A stretch of DNA of 64,000 nucleotides, from contig NZ_JACVEW010000019.1 in assembly GCF_017776525.1 (NCBI RefSeq), positions 1 to 64,000 of the forward strand. The letters are read 5' to 3'. Shown here in pieces: positions 25,651-34,236 of the stretch (its first letter is position 1; every line of letters starts with the position of its first letter). A program made the position numbers and the translations under genes. The notes below the pieces were generated by a model that worked only from the letters and a program-made list of their open reading frames with translations, ran no database searches and had not been told where the DNA came from. The DNA is from Marinobacterium alkalitolerans. GTDB taxonomy: Bacteria; Pseudomonadota; Gammaproteobacteria; Pseudomonadales; Balneatricaceae.

Positions 25651-28158
25651 TCAGCAACCATCGCGCTCAATCCACTCTCGCATGAGTTCACCCGACATCG
25701 GGCGGGCAATATAATACCCCTGTGCCTGGTCACATCCCAGCTCCTTGAGGATTTCCAGATCTTCCGACTGCTCAATCCCTTCCGCGACTACTGCCAGGCC
25801 CATGGCGTGGCTCATGTCGATCATCGCCTTGACAAGGTTGCGATCCGTTTCGGAGTGCGGGATGGGCTGAATAAAACTTCGGTCGATCTTGAGCAGATCC
25901 AGCGACATTTCGCGGATATAGCTCAGGCTGGAGTACCCCGTACCGAAGTCATCGATGGCGACTCTGACCCCTTTCTCACGCAGCCGCACCAGCTCACGCT
26001 CGGTTGCACTGGCACTGTGCATGAAACTGGTTTCGGTCAGCTCCACCACCAACTGTTCCGGTGCCACCGCATGATGCTCCAGTGCAGCCAGCACCTGATC
26101 GGCAACTTCCGAACGTTGAAATTGCCGTGCCGATACATTCACCGACATTTTGAGCGTGTGACCCATCCGGTTCCAGCGGGCAAGCTCACTCACGGCTTCA
26201 TCCAGCACCCAGGCACCGATCTCATCAATCATGCCGGTATCTTCGGCCACCGGTATAAACCGGTCAGGCGTGACTTTACCGAGCGTACTGCTGTCCCAGC
26301 GCAGCAAGGCCTCCGCCCCGACCAGCTGGCCATCTTTCAAACTGACCTGCGGCTGATAGACCAGGCTGAACTCCTCCTGCTCGATCGCCTGATGCAGCAC
26401 GGAGGCAATCCTGTAGCGGCTCTGACGGTCATCCAGATGCCGCGGCTGATAGAAGGCGATGCTGTTGCGCCCCATCTCCTTGGCAAAGTGCAATGCCGAC
26501 TCAGCCGCCAGAATGAGGCCATCCGGTTGATTGGCATCATCGGGGTACAGCGCGATCCCAATACTGGTTCGAACCTTGACTTCCTGCTCTTCCAGCCAGA
26601 ACGGCTGCGTCAGCGCCTTGCTCAAACGATTCAGATATTGGTTCACATCTTCATACTGACGGACCTCGGTCAGCAGTATGTAAAACTCATCGCCGGAGGG
26701 GCGTGCTGCCGTCCCCTGCTCTTCAAGGGTGGACTCGATGCGTTCGGCTACCATTCTCAGCAATTGATCACCGGCCTGATGGCCAAAGCGGTCGTTGAAC
26801 TGCTTGAACAAGTCCAGATCCAGAGCCAGAAGCGCCCCGCAAGAAGCGTGTTCCGCACTGTAGTTGAGTGCAATCTGTAAACGATCATTGAACAGGCGAC
26901 GGTTCGCAAGACCTGTTACCGAATCAAACCAGGAAAGACGCTTGACGCGCGCCTCAGACTTTTTGCTTTCGGTCAGATCATGGAAAATGGCGGCATATTG
27001 GCAGACATCACCCGCATCGTTCTCAATGGCCGTTATGCTCAGCCATTCAGGGTATACGCTTCCGTCCTTGCGGCGATTCCAGATCTCACCCTGCCAGTTG
27101 CCGTTCTCGGCCAGTGCCGCCCACAAGTGCTGATAAAAGACTTTGTCATGTCGCCCGGAACTCAGCATGCTCGGGTTTTGCCCTAGGGCTTCCCAGGCTT
27201 CATATCCGGTGATGGCCGTAAATGCCGGGTTCACACTCTGAATTCGCCCGTTGGCATCCGTAATGACAATGCCTTCGTGCGAGGCGTTAATAACGCGCTC
27301 GATCAGTTGCAGATTATGTTCGGATTGACGCAAGGCCCGGCTTTTGTCATCCAGCAGCTCGCGCAGGCGGTAGATGTAATCCAGCTCGACACTGCGCAGG
27401 ATGTCTGAATAGGAGGCCAGACCGACAATACTGCCGTGACTGTCACGCACGCCAATATGCCTGAATCCGTTTTCCTTGAAATAGCGGCGCGCATTGAACA
27501 GGCTAACGGCACCATCAACCGCCATCAGCTCCGGCAGTCCCAGCTTATACAGCGGCGTATGCAGGGGCGTGCGGCCTGACAGGTGCCGAATGACATCGGT
27601 TTCCGTCATGATCTGCCAGCCTTCATCCTCACTGCCCACCAGAACAGCGGTGTACTGCATGCTGCGCATGCGCTCGATGGCATCTCGAAGACAGCAACTG
27701 CCCCTGAAGCGCAGGACATTGAAATTGGTGACCTCCTCCAGTGACCTGAGGAAAAGGTCATGCTCCAGACCGTGATGATTGACCACATCACTTTGACTGA
27801 CGATGCCCAGGTGATGTCCGTTGATATCCATCACGATTGCGTGACTGATGTCCTGACTGATCAGCTCAAGACCAAGCTCATCGACGCTGAGTGACGCATC
27901 GACCTGCAGCACCCGGTCGAGCATCGCCCGGGTGACCACTTCCGCAGCCGGTTCTTTCAGGCTCTCTTCCATGGTCTTGCGGCGTGTCAGCAGCCCGCAT
28001 ACCTCACGTCCATGAGTGACAAGGACTGAACCGATGTGCCGCTCGGCCATCAAACTGATCGCACGGGACAACGGCTGGTGCAGCTCGACTGACACAATGT
28101 CCGACTGACAGATGGCAGAGACTTTGAGTGCCTGAGAATGTGATGGCATCTGATTCAT
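25651..28158 (-). CDS. Four-CBS/PAS/GGDEF/EAL cyclic-di-GMP signalling protein
   Basis: A cytoplasmic protein of 835 residues from the chosen ATG. About 1–275 contains four CBS repeats (two Bateman modules), then a PAS domain (about 290–410), a GGDEF domain and an EAL domain. The diguanylate cyclase signature reads SGDEF (488–492), a variant that can still be active. The phosphodiesterase signature EALLRW begins at Glu616, and DDFGTGYSSL and VAEGIEQ are intact, so hydrolysis of c-di-GMP is likely. The CBS modules suggest adenine-nucleotide control. The frame extends 29 codons further upstream without a ribosome-binding site and would enter the ptsP promoter region, so the inner ATG is preferred. 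It is divergent from ptsP. Confidence 0.88.
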   Translation of the reverse strand: MNQMPSHSQALKVSAICQSDIVSVELHQPLSRAISLMAERHIGSVLVTHGREVCGLLTRRKTMEESLKEPAAEVVTRAMLDRVLQVDASLSVDELGLELISQDISHAIVMDINGHHLGIVSQSDVVNHHGLEHDLFLRSLEEVTNFNVLRFRGSCCLRDAIERMRSMQYTAVLVGSEDEGWQIMTETDVIRHLSGRTPLHTPLYKLGLPELMAVDGAVSLFNARRYFKENGFRHIGVRDSHGSIVGLASYSDILRSVELDYIYRLRELLDDKSRALRQSEHNLQLIERVINASHEGIVITDANGRIQSVNPAFTAITGYEAWEALGQNPSMLSSGRHDKVFYQHLWAALAENGNWQGEIWNRRKDGSVYPEWLSITAIENDAGDVCQYAAIFHDLTESKKSEARVKRLSWFDSVTGLANRRLFNDRLQIALNYSAEHASCGALLALDLDLFKQFNDRFGHQAGDQLLRMVAERIESTLEEQGTAARPSGDEFYILLTEVRQYEDVNQYLNRLSKALTQPFWLEEQEVKVRTSIGIALYPDDANQPDGLILAAESALHFAKEMGRNSIAFYQPRHLDDRQSRYRIASVLHQAIEQEEFSLVYQPQVSLKDGQLVGAEALLRWDSSTLGKVTPDRFIPVAEDTGMIDEIGAWVLDEAVSELARWNRMGHTLKMSVNVSARQFQRSEVADQVLAALEHHAVAPEQLVVELTETSFMHSASATERELVRLREKGVRVAIDDFGTGYSSLSYIREMSLDLLKIDRSFIQPIPHSETDRNLVKAMIDMSHAMGLAVVAEGIEQSEDLEILKELGCDQAQGYYIARPMSGELMREWIERDGC

Positions 28159-28283
28159 GTACAAAGAGTAACACAAGCGTCCGAAGTGAGTGACACCCCT
28201 TCCCTTTCTTTGCAGCAGGATTGCCCTGAACTCAGGAGTGTGCAAGCATCAGATTGACTCGTACCCCCTGATGAGAATTATTC

Positions 28284-30548
28284 ATGCAGCAACCCTCACT
28301 CAAGGCCCTGACCGCAATTGTCGATGAAATTGCCCGCTCCGGTAACCCCGAAGCCATGATGAGCCGAATCGTGCAACAGTTGCGCGCGCTCTTGAGTGTG
28401 GACGTGTGCAGCCTTTACCTCTGCACACCCGACCAGCAACACCTGATACTGGCAGCAACCGAAGGACTGGCGAGCGAAGCGGTTGGACATGCCCGCCTCC
28501 AACTGGACGAAGGGCTGGTGGGCCATATCGCGTCAAGTCTCAGCACCCTGAATCTTGGTGATGCCCCCACCGATGATCGATTTGTCTTCATCCCCGAAAC
28601 CCATGAAATGCCCTACCACCGTTTCCTGGGTGTGCCGCTGTTGCACCTGCGCAAGCTGGTGGGCGTTCTGGTGATTCAGGGACGTGAGCGCGTTCCCTTC
28701 TCGCAGGAGACTGAGGCCTTCATGATCACGGTTGCCTCGCAGTTGGCGGGCACTCTTTCAAGCCTGCAAAGCCGTGGCGACTGGTATGAGCGCAAACACG
28801 CCAGCACCGGGTATCGCCGCTTGAAAGGTCAGAAAGGGGCGCCGGGCATCGGAATGGGCACGCTGTGGCCAGTCCGACCGCATGTATCGCTCGATCAGAT
28901 TGTCGAAGGGACCTGCTCCGACCCGGCCAGTGAGTCCCAGGCGCTTGAGGATGCCATTCAGGCGGTGGCGGACGATCTGGAATCCAGCTCCAGTCATCTG
29001 GATCAGCACCTGCCTGCCGATGTGCATGCCCTGTTCAATGTATACCAGATGATGTTGCACAGCCCTGAGTTGCACACTGAATGCTGTGAACACATTAACC
29101 GGGGTGATTCCGCCGCCTGGTCTCTGCGGCAGACCGTTGACCGAATGGCCGAGCAGTTCCAGAGCTCTGAAGACCCCTATTTGAAGGCGCGCGGCGAGGA
29201 TATCCGCAACATTGGCCAGCGTATTCTCAACCAGCTGCTGTCCCGGGACAGTATTTCCCGCACACCACCCGATACAGACCTGATTCTGGCTGGTGAACTG
29301 ATCAGCATCGCGGATCTGGCCGAATTTCCGCTGCAGAACATTCACGGCATTGTATGCACCCGTGGCTCGACCCTTTCCCATACAGCCATAGTTGCCAATG
29401 CACTGGGGGTTCCGGCCGTGATGGGGCTTGAGAACTTCGAGCCCGAGCAGCACACCCACGCCCAGATGATTGTCGATGGCCACCGTGGCGAATGCGTACT
29501 GAACCCGCCGGCTCCCCTGCTGCACGAATATCGCCGCATGATCAATGAAGAGCAGCGGTTCATGCAGGACCTGGAGCGGCTGAGGGACGAGCCCGCCGTA
29601 TCCCGTGACGGCTTCAGGGTCTGCCTGCTGACCAACACGGGCCTGTTGGCGGATGCAACACCCGGCTTGCAGCGCGGCGCTGAAGGGGTTGGCCTGTACC
29701 GGTCGGAGATCCCTTTCATGATTCATGACGGCTTTCCGACCGAGCAGGAACAGTACAGCCTGTATGCCAAGGTCCTGCAGGCGTACGCTCCTCACCCCGT
29801 CAGCATGCGCACCCTGGATATCGGCGGTGACAAGCAGCTGCCCTATTTCGATATCAGTGAAACCAACCCCTACCTGGGCTGGCGCGGTATTCGTTTTTCG
29901 CTGGATAACGCCCAGTTATTGATCACCCAGATCCGGGCCATGCTGAGAGCCAACGCCGAGTATGGCAACCTCAAGCTGCTGGTGCCCATGGTCAGTCGCA
30001 TTGATGAAATCCAGGGCTTTCGCCGGCACGTCGAAAAGGCCCTGAGCACTCTGGAGCGGGAAGGTGTCCGCGTTGGCATGCCGCCGATCGGCATGATGAT
30101 TGAAGTGCCGTCTGCCATGCTGCTGCTGCCCCGGTTGGCACCCTATATCGACTTCGTTTCCATTGGCTCCAACGACCTGACCCAGTATCTGTTGGCGGTC
30201 GACCGGAACAATCCGCGTGTTGCCAGCCTGTTCGATCACCTGCACCCTGCCGTGCTGGTTGCACTGGAGCAGATCCATGATCAGTGTGAGGCACTGGGGC
30301 TGCCCGCCTCACTGTGCGGCGAGATGGCCTCCGACCCGGCGGCTGTACTGCTGTTACTGGCGATGGGATATGACTGCCTGAGCCTCAGTGCCTACAACAT
30401 CCCGCGCATCAAGCACCTGATCCGGTCTGTAAACCGAAGTGAGTTGAAGCCGCTGCTGGAAAGTACACGCCTGTGCCAAAGCGAAACGGATGTACGCGCA
30501 CTGGTTCAGCCCCTGCTGGAAGCGGCCGCCAGACGCCAGGCAACATGA
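28284..30548 (+). CDS. ptsP: PEP-protein phosphotransferase PtsP (EI-Ntr)
   Basis: Enzyme I of the nitrogen phosphotransferase system, passing phosphate from PEP to NPr. The 754 residues contain an N-terminal GAF domain (about 8–160), the PTS-EI N-terminal HPr-binding domain, the swivel with the phosphorylated histidine at 366 in TRGSTLSHTAI, and the PEP-binding TIM barrel with LRTLDIGGDKQLPY-type, IEVPSAML, SIGSNDLTQYLLAVDR and a near-terminal LCGEMASDP. In many gammaproteobacteria rppH precedes ptsP; here a c-di-GMP protein gene is divergent instead. The ribosome-binding site is weak, but the GAF domain begins properly at this ATG. Confidence 0.95.
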   Translation: MQQPSLKALTAIVDEIARSGNPEAMMSRIVQQLRALLSVDVCSLYLCTPDQQHLILAATEGLASEAVGHARLQLDEGLVGHIASSLSTLNLGDAPTDDRFVFIPETHEMPYHRFLGVPLLHLRKLVGVLVIQGRERVPFSQETEAFMITVASQLAGTLSSLQSRGDWYERKHASTGYRRLKGQKGAPGIGMGTLWPVRPHVSLDQIVEGTCSDPASESQALEDAIQAVADDLESSSSHLDQHLPADVHALFNVYQMMLHSPELHTECCEHINRGDSAAWSLRQTVDRMAEQFQSSEDPYLKARGEDIRNIGQRILNQLLSRDSISRTPPDTDLILAGELISIADLAEFPLQNIHGIVCTRGSTLSHTAIVANALGVPAVMGLENFEPEQHTHAQMIVDGHRGECVLNPPAPLLHEYRRMINEEQRFMQDLERLRDEPAVSRDGFRVCLLTNTGLLADATPGLQRGAEGVGLYRSEIPFMIHDGFPTEQEQYSLYAKVLQAYAPHPVSMRTLDIGGDKQLPYFDISETNPYLGWRGIRFSLDNAQLLITQIRAMLRANAEYGNLKLLVPMVSRIDEIQGFRRHVEKALSTLEREGVRVGMPPIGMMIEVPSAMLLLPRLAPYIDFVSIGSNDLTQYLLAVDRNNPRVASLFDHLHPAVLVALEQIHDQCEALGLPASLCGEMASDPAAVLLLLAMGYDCLSLSAYNIPRIKHLIRSVNRSELKPLLESTRLCQSETDVRALVQPLLEAAARRQAT

Positions 30549-30573
30549 ATTAACTGCACTATACTCCCCATTA

Positions 30574-30921
30574 ATGATGAGAAATATGATGTTTCAGGGG
30601 AGTAATAAAGATTGTCAAATCAGTGCTCCTGGCGTCCAATGCAAATCCCTTGTCCCGAGGTGCCCGCTCGAGTGTAGGTGCATCCGGCTCCCCATACGCC
30701 GGAACCAGACCTGGCCCGACACAGACATCACTCTGATCAGGATGGAAGCGCTGAACGGCATTAACCACAAGGACGTTACTCTGAAGATCAAACAGCATAA
30801 CCCCGTTCGCCTGCAGCGCCAGGCTGTCGATTCCGTTGCTACCATGCACGAGGCCCGTACGATGGTGGACCCACACAACTGTAACTTCCGGAAGGTGGTG
30901 CAAGATGCGCAAGCTGTCTGA
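30574..30921 (+). CDS. Possible small gene upstream of the DUF1704 fusion
   Basis: The 356 bases between ptsP and the DUF1704 gene are mostly open in several frames. In blocks 30661–30720, 30721–30780 and 30781–30840, counted by eye, the frame starting at 30574 has G/C at third positions in 18, 14 and 13 of 20 codons but at second positions in 12, 6 and 6, a coding-like pattern. It would encode 115 residues ending VVQDAQAV and overlap the next gene by 17 bases. No good ribosome-binding site is seen and no family is recognised. An opposing frame (30571–30912, minus) is also open, starting at TTG. It may be a decayed gene. Confidence 0.25.
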   Translation: MMRNMMFQGSNKDCQISAPGVQCKSLVPRCPLECRCIRLPIRRNQTWPDTDITLIRMEALNGINHKDVTLKIKQHNPVRLQRQAVDSVATMHEARTMVDPHNCNFRKVVQDAQAV

Positions 30922-32869
30922 AGCACGGCTGTTAAGCCTGATCGCTGATCGGCAACCGATCCACTGTCAGGTACGTGGCAGTGACCTGGAAGTACGCATC
31001 AGCGAGTACACCCCACTGGTCTGCACCAGTCTGCGTGCAGGCACGCACCTGCCTGACGAGCAGGTCGACAGGCTTGCCATTGACGAGCCGACGCGGCTTG
31101 AGCTTGAGCATCGGCAGGTTGACCGTCTGGCAGACCTGCTGCCCATAACACTGGTCGCACGCGAGTCCCGCCTCGGCTGCAGTCTGCATTCACAGCCTGC
31201 CAACTGTCTGCGACAACGTCTTGAAGGCGTAGCGCTCTGGCGACTGCCGCCGACCAAGGCGATGCGCAGCCGGGCACTGCGTTTACATCGGCAGTTCTAT
31301 ACGGTTCTGGATGCGCTGCTCAGTGTTCTGGAAGAAGGCTTCGGTCACTGTCTGCTGGTAGACCTGAACCGCTTTCAGGCCAAGCCCCCGCCGGTTTTCC
31401 AGTTGCTGAGCCATACCCCTGATCAGGGTGACATCATCGACCGCACCCGGGAAACGCTGGAGGGGGTTGAACTGCCGCACCTTGAAAGCCAGTGCGAGAC
31501 CGGCAAGGCGCCCGACAGTGGTAATCAGCTGCACCGGCATATCAAACAGCATCACCGTGCCACACGCATGCTGACGCTCAACGTGGCACCTGTTTTCACC
31601 GACCCCAACCAGGCACTCTACCCGATCATGACAGACGCTCTCTGCCACGGTCTGCATGACAGCTTGTATGAAGGGGCGGCGGCCCTGGCCACGGATGCAG
31701 GTCCACGACCGGTATCCGGCCTTGACCTGATGCCGCGCCAGCTGCCTCAGGAGGTGTTAAAGGTTGATCATGCACTGAAGAAGCTCGCACGCGGGCTGGA
31801 AACCCTGCTGTATATCAACCCGACCAACCTGGCACGGGAAGAGCGCCGCTTCATGCGCAAGCCGGGACAGTACCAGCCTCAGTTTCATTACCGTCAGCTC
31901 AAGATCGACCCTTACCTGCACCGTGAGCGGCTCTACCGGCTGTCCGTGGATGAAATCAGAGATCCCTCGCTGCGCCAGCTCTATCGGGATGTGATCGATA
32001 CGCTCGCGGAACGTATCGACCTGCTGGTCAGCATCGGTACCGATCGATTCCTCTACAACTCACTGCGCTACTACGGTGAGCCCACGGCAGAAGACCTCGC
32101 CAACGCCCGCTTTCTGCTGCATGCGGCTGAACGCTCATCGGAACAGGGCGTCGAAATGTTCAACGCTCAGGAAATGAAGCCTTTTTTTGAGAAGCTGGCA
32201 CAGGACTGGGGCCTTGACTGCAAGGTTGAGCTGTCTGACCGCATTCTCGCCCAGGCCATGGTCAGCAGTGGCCGCAAGACCCTGATGGTCAAGCGGGACA
32301 CCCGTGCGACCCAGTCGGAGATGCATGCATTGGCGCATCACGAACTGGGCGTGCACATGGTGACCTCTCTGAATGCCGCCGCTCAGCCACTCAAGGTTTT
32401 CAGCCTGGGGATGCCGGGCAATACGCATGCTCAGGAAGGGCTGGCGATCTTGAGTGAATACCTGTGCGGCCATCTGACGCTTAAACGCCTCAAGACGCTG
32501 GCACTGCGTGTCGTGGCCGTGGATCAGATGCTGCGCCATGGCGACTTCTGCCGCACCTGGCGCTTGCTGGTCGAGGATCACGGCTGCAGCCACACGGAAG
32601 CCTTCAAAATTACCGCGCGGGTTCACCGCGGAGGCGGGTTTACCAAGGACCACCTTTACCTGAGCGGTTTTCGTCAGGCACTGCGGTTATGGCGCGAAGG
32701 TGACATCAGCGCACTGTATATCGGCAAAACCGGGTTCAATTATTTATCGCTGCTGCAGGACCTGCTGGCACGCGGACTGATTGAACCGCCCCGTTTCCTG
32801 CCGGAAAGTTTCAAGAAGCCCATCACCAGCCATCCTGAGATGGCATATCTGGTTGAATGTATCCGCTAG
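30905..32869 (+). CDS. DUF1704 (QEGLA motif) protease-like protein with N-formylglutamate-hydrolase-like N-terminus
   Basis: A 654-residue protein. Residues about 1–240 resemble N-formylglutamate amidohydrolase (AGTHLPDE, EHRQVDRLADLLP, HCLLVDLNRF), but the expected His-rich catalytic motifs are replaced. Residues about 260–654 are the DUF1704/QEGLA domain. A gluzincin-like HExxxH occurs at His479–Glu480–His484 and QEGLA at 510–514. The domain is known from proteins annotated as flavohemoglobin-expression modulators and is related to eukaryotic MATCAP tubulin carboxypeptidases. I infer a zinc peptidase with an unknown substrate. The ATG is preceded by GGTGG at 6 bases. The small MscS gene begins 13 bases after its stop, which suggests an operon. 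Confidence 0.75.
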   Translation: MRKLSEARLLSLIADRQPIHCQVRGSDLEVRISEYTPLVCTSLRAGTHLPDEQVDRLAIDEPTRLELEHRQVDRLADLLPITLVARESRLGCSLHSQPANCLRQRLEGVALWRLPPTKAMRSRALRLHRQFYTVLDALLSVLEEGFGHCLLVDLNRFQAKPPPVFQLLSHTPDQGDIIDRTRETLEGVELPHLESQCETGKAPDSGNQLHRHIKQHHRATRMLTLNVAPVFTDPNQALYPIMTDALCHGLHDSLYEGAAALATDAGPRPVSGLDLMPRQLPQEVLKVDHALKKLARGLETLLYINPTNLAREERRFMRKPGQYQPQFHYRQLKIDPYLHRERLYRLSVDEIRDPSLRQLYRDVIDTLAERIDLLVSIGTDRFLYNSLRYYGEPTAEDLANARFLLHAAERSSEQGVEMFNAQEMKPFFEKLAQDWGLDCKVELSDRILAQAMVSSGRKTLMVKRDTRATQSEMHALAHHELGVHMVTSLNAAAQPLKVFSLGMPGNTHAQEGLAILSEYLCGHLTLKRLKTLALRVVAVDQMLRHGDFCRTWRLLVEDHGCSHTEAFKITARVHRGGGFTKDHLYLSGFRQALRLWREGDISALYIGKTGFNYLSLLQDLLARGLIEPPRFLPESFKKPITSHPEMAYLVECIR

Positions 32870-32882
32870 GGAGTAACGCTGT

Positions 32883-33416
32883 ATGTGGGAGACTCAGCTT
32901 GGATTAAGTCTGGTGGCCATCATGGCGCTGTTCGCCGCCCGCTGGTTGAGCCACAGAATACTGGACCGCATAGGGTTGCAGAAACAGGTCGCAACCCGTC
33001 GACTACTGGTTGTTAAACGTTTCTTCAGCATGCTTCAGGTCGTCGTCACGACCATGCTGATCTGTATCATCTGGGGCGTGGACTATGCCGAGTTGATGAT
33101 CCTGTTTTCATCCGCATTTGCCGTTATCGGTGTTGCCCTGTTTGCCCAGTGGTCCATTCTGAGCAACATAACGGGCAGCATCATCATATTCTTCGCCTTC
33201 CCCTATCGTATTGGGGATCGCATCAAGGTGCTGGACAAGGATGATGATATAACGGGCGTTATCTCCGAGATCAGCCTGTTCCATATCCATATTCAGATGG
33301 ATAACGGTGAGGCCATTCACTACCCCAACAACCTCATCCTGCAGAAAGCCGTGCGCAAGCTGAACAGCACGGCCGTGACAGCTCAGGAGGTACCTCAGTC
33401 ACCCAGCAGTGACTGA
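32883..33416 (+). CDS. Miniature MscS-like channel protein
   Basis: A 177-residue protein with three hydrophobic helices (about 5–22, 45–62 and 68–105) followed by the MscS beta domain (about 106–165: FPYRIGDRIKVLDKDDDITG, ISLFHIHIQMDNGEAIHYPNN). It lacks the large C-terminal vestibule of normal MscS (269 residues at 23624). GGAG precedes the ATG. It is coupled to the DUF1704 protease-like gene by a 13-base gap, so the pair may act together. Its last 22 bases overlap the end of the convergent amidotransferase gene. Confidence 0.82.
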   Translation: MWETQLGLSLVAIMALFAARWLSHRILDRIGLQKQVATRRLLVVKRFFSMLQVVVTTMLICIIWGVDYAELMILFSSAFAVIGVALFAQWSILSNITGSIIIFFAFPYRIGDRIKVLDKDDDITGVISEISLFHIHIQMDNGEAIHYPNNLILQKAVRKLNSTAVTAQEVPQSPSSD

Positions 33417-34234
33417 GCTTCATGCCAGAGCGTCAAACGCGCACAGCGTTCAAGCAACTGCCCGCGCCGGAACATCAGCACCTCCCCTTCCGGCAGCGGG
33501 ACCCAGTCACGCTGGTCGAGAGGAACACTGGCAATCAGCGTGGTGTTGACCGGGCCATGCGCCTCCAGCTCCAGGCCTTCAACCCCGGAGGCGTCTCCAC
33601 AGGCATCCTCAAGCCAATAAAGGCCCGGTGCAGAGACCTCACCGTCCGCCTGCCGGCGCCGGTCGCTGTGCACAAACAACAGCTCGCCATCTGAATAGAT
33701 GAAGTTGGCAGGCCCCAACTGTCTGAGGCGCGCCGCAAAGTCTGCGACCACGGCAAGGCGCACATCCGGGTCGGGACGACCGTCCTGCCACACGGCAGCG
33801 ATGCGGGCCATCAACACGCAGAAGGCATGCTCCGAGTCTGTCTCCCCCACCGGGGTATACGCCCCTTTCGGAAAGCGTTTGGTGTTGAAGATAAACCGGT
33901 TCAGGTCTCCATTATGGGCAAACAGGTGGTTGGCACCTCCCGCCTCACGCTGAAACGGTTGAGTATTGCGCAAGGCCACCTCACCCTGGGTTGCGTGACG
34001 AATATGCCCCATAAACAGACTGGATGGCCGGTGGCGACCTGCCAGCCAATGGGCCATATCGCTCTGAGCACAGGCCGCCGCTTCACGAATAAGCTGACAG
34101 TCTCCCTGTTCATACCAGGCCAGGCCCCAGCCATGCCCATGCGGCCCCTCCTCGCCCCCGTGGCGGGCAAAACGCGCCAGTGAGATCGAGAGGTGCACGG
34201 GATCTGCGGTTGATATTGCCAACAGCTCACACAT
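33395..34234 (-). CDS. Class II glutamine amidotransferase, YafJ/EgtC-like
   Basis: A 279-residue N-terminal-nucleophile glutaminase with Cys2 (MCELLAISTADP). Family segments include EEGPHGHGWGLAWYE, GHIRHATQGEVALRNTQPF, LFAHNGDLNRFIF and VGETDSEHAF. The domain is shared by YafJ and by EgtC of ergothioneine synthesis. No egtB or egtD is in the window, so an EgtC role is not supported. The gene starts 2 bases after the end of the MFS transporter gene on the same strand and is probably translated with it. It is a paralogue of the gene at 13948. Confidence 0.82.
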   Translation of the reverse strand: MCELLAISTADPVHLSISLARFARHGGEEGPHGHGWGLAWYEQGDCQLIREAAACAQSDMAHWLAGRHRPSSLFMGHIRHATQGEVALRNTQPFQREAGGANHLFAHNGDLNRFIFNTKRFPKGAYTPVGETDSEHAFCVLMARIAAVWQDGRPDPDVRLAVVADFAARLRQLGPANFIYSDGELLFVHSDRRRQADGEVSAPGLYWLEDACGDASGVEGLELEAHGPVNTTLIASVPLDQRDWVPLPEGEVLMFRRGQLLERCARLTLWHEAQSLLGD

Positions 34235-34236
34235 GT

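Noticed and set aside
25522-26880. 452-residue open frame opposite the GGDEF/EAL gene
   Set aside because: It is the antisense shadow of a well-supported coding region; the encoded sequence has no recognisable domains and no ribosome-binding site.
30571-30912. Open minus-strand frame of 113 residues before the DUF1704 gene
   Set aside because: It starts with TTG, has no ribosome-binding site, and third-position G/C is lower than in the opposing plus frame. It could be the mirror of the plus-strand frame.
33395-34234. EgtC of ergothioneine synthesis
   Set aside because: The domain fits, but no egtB, egtD or other ergothioneine gene is in the window, and YafJ-type proteins share the fold.
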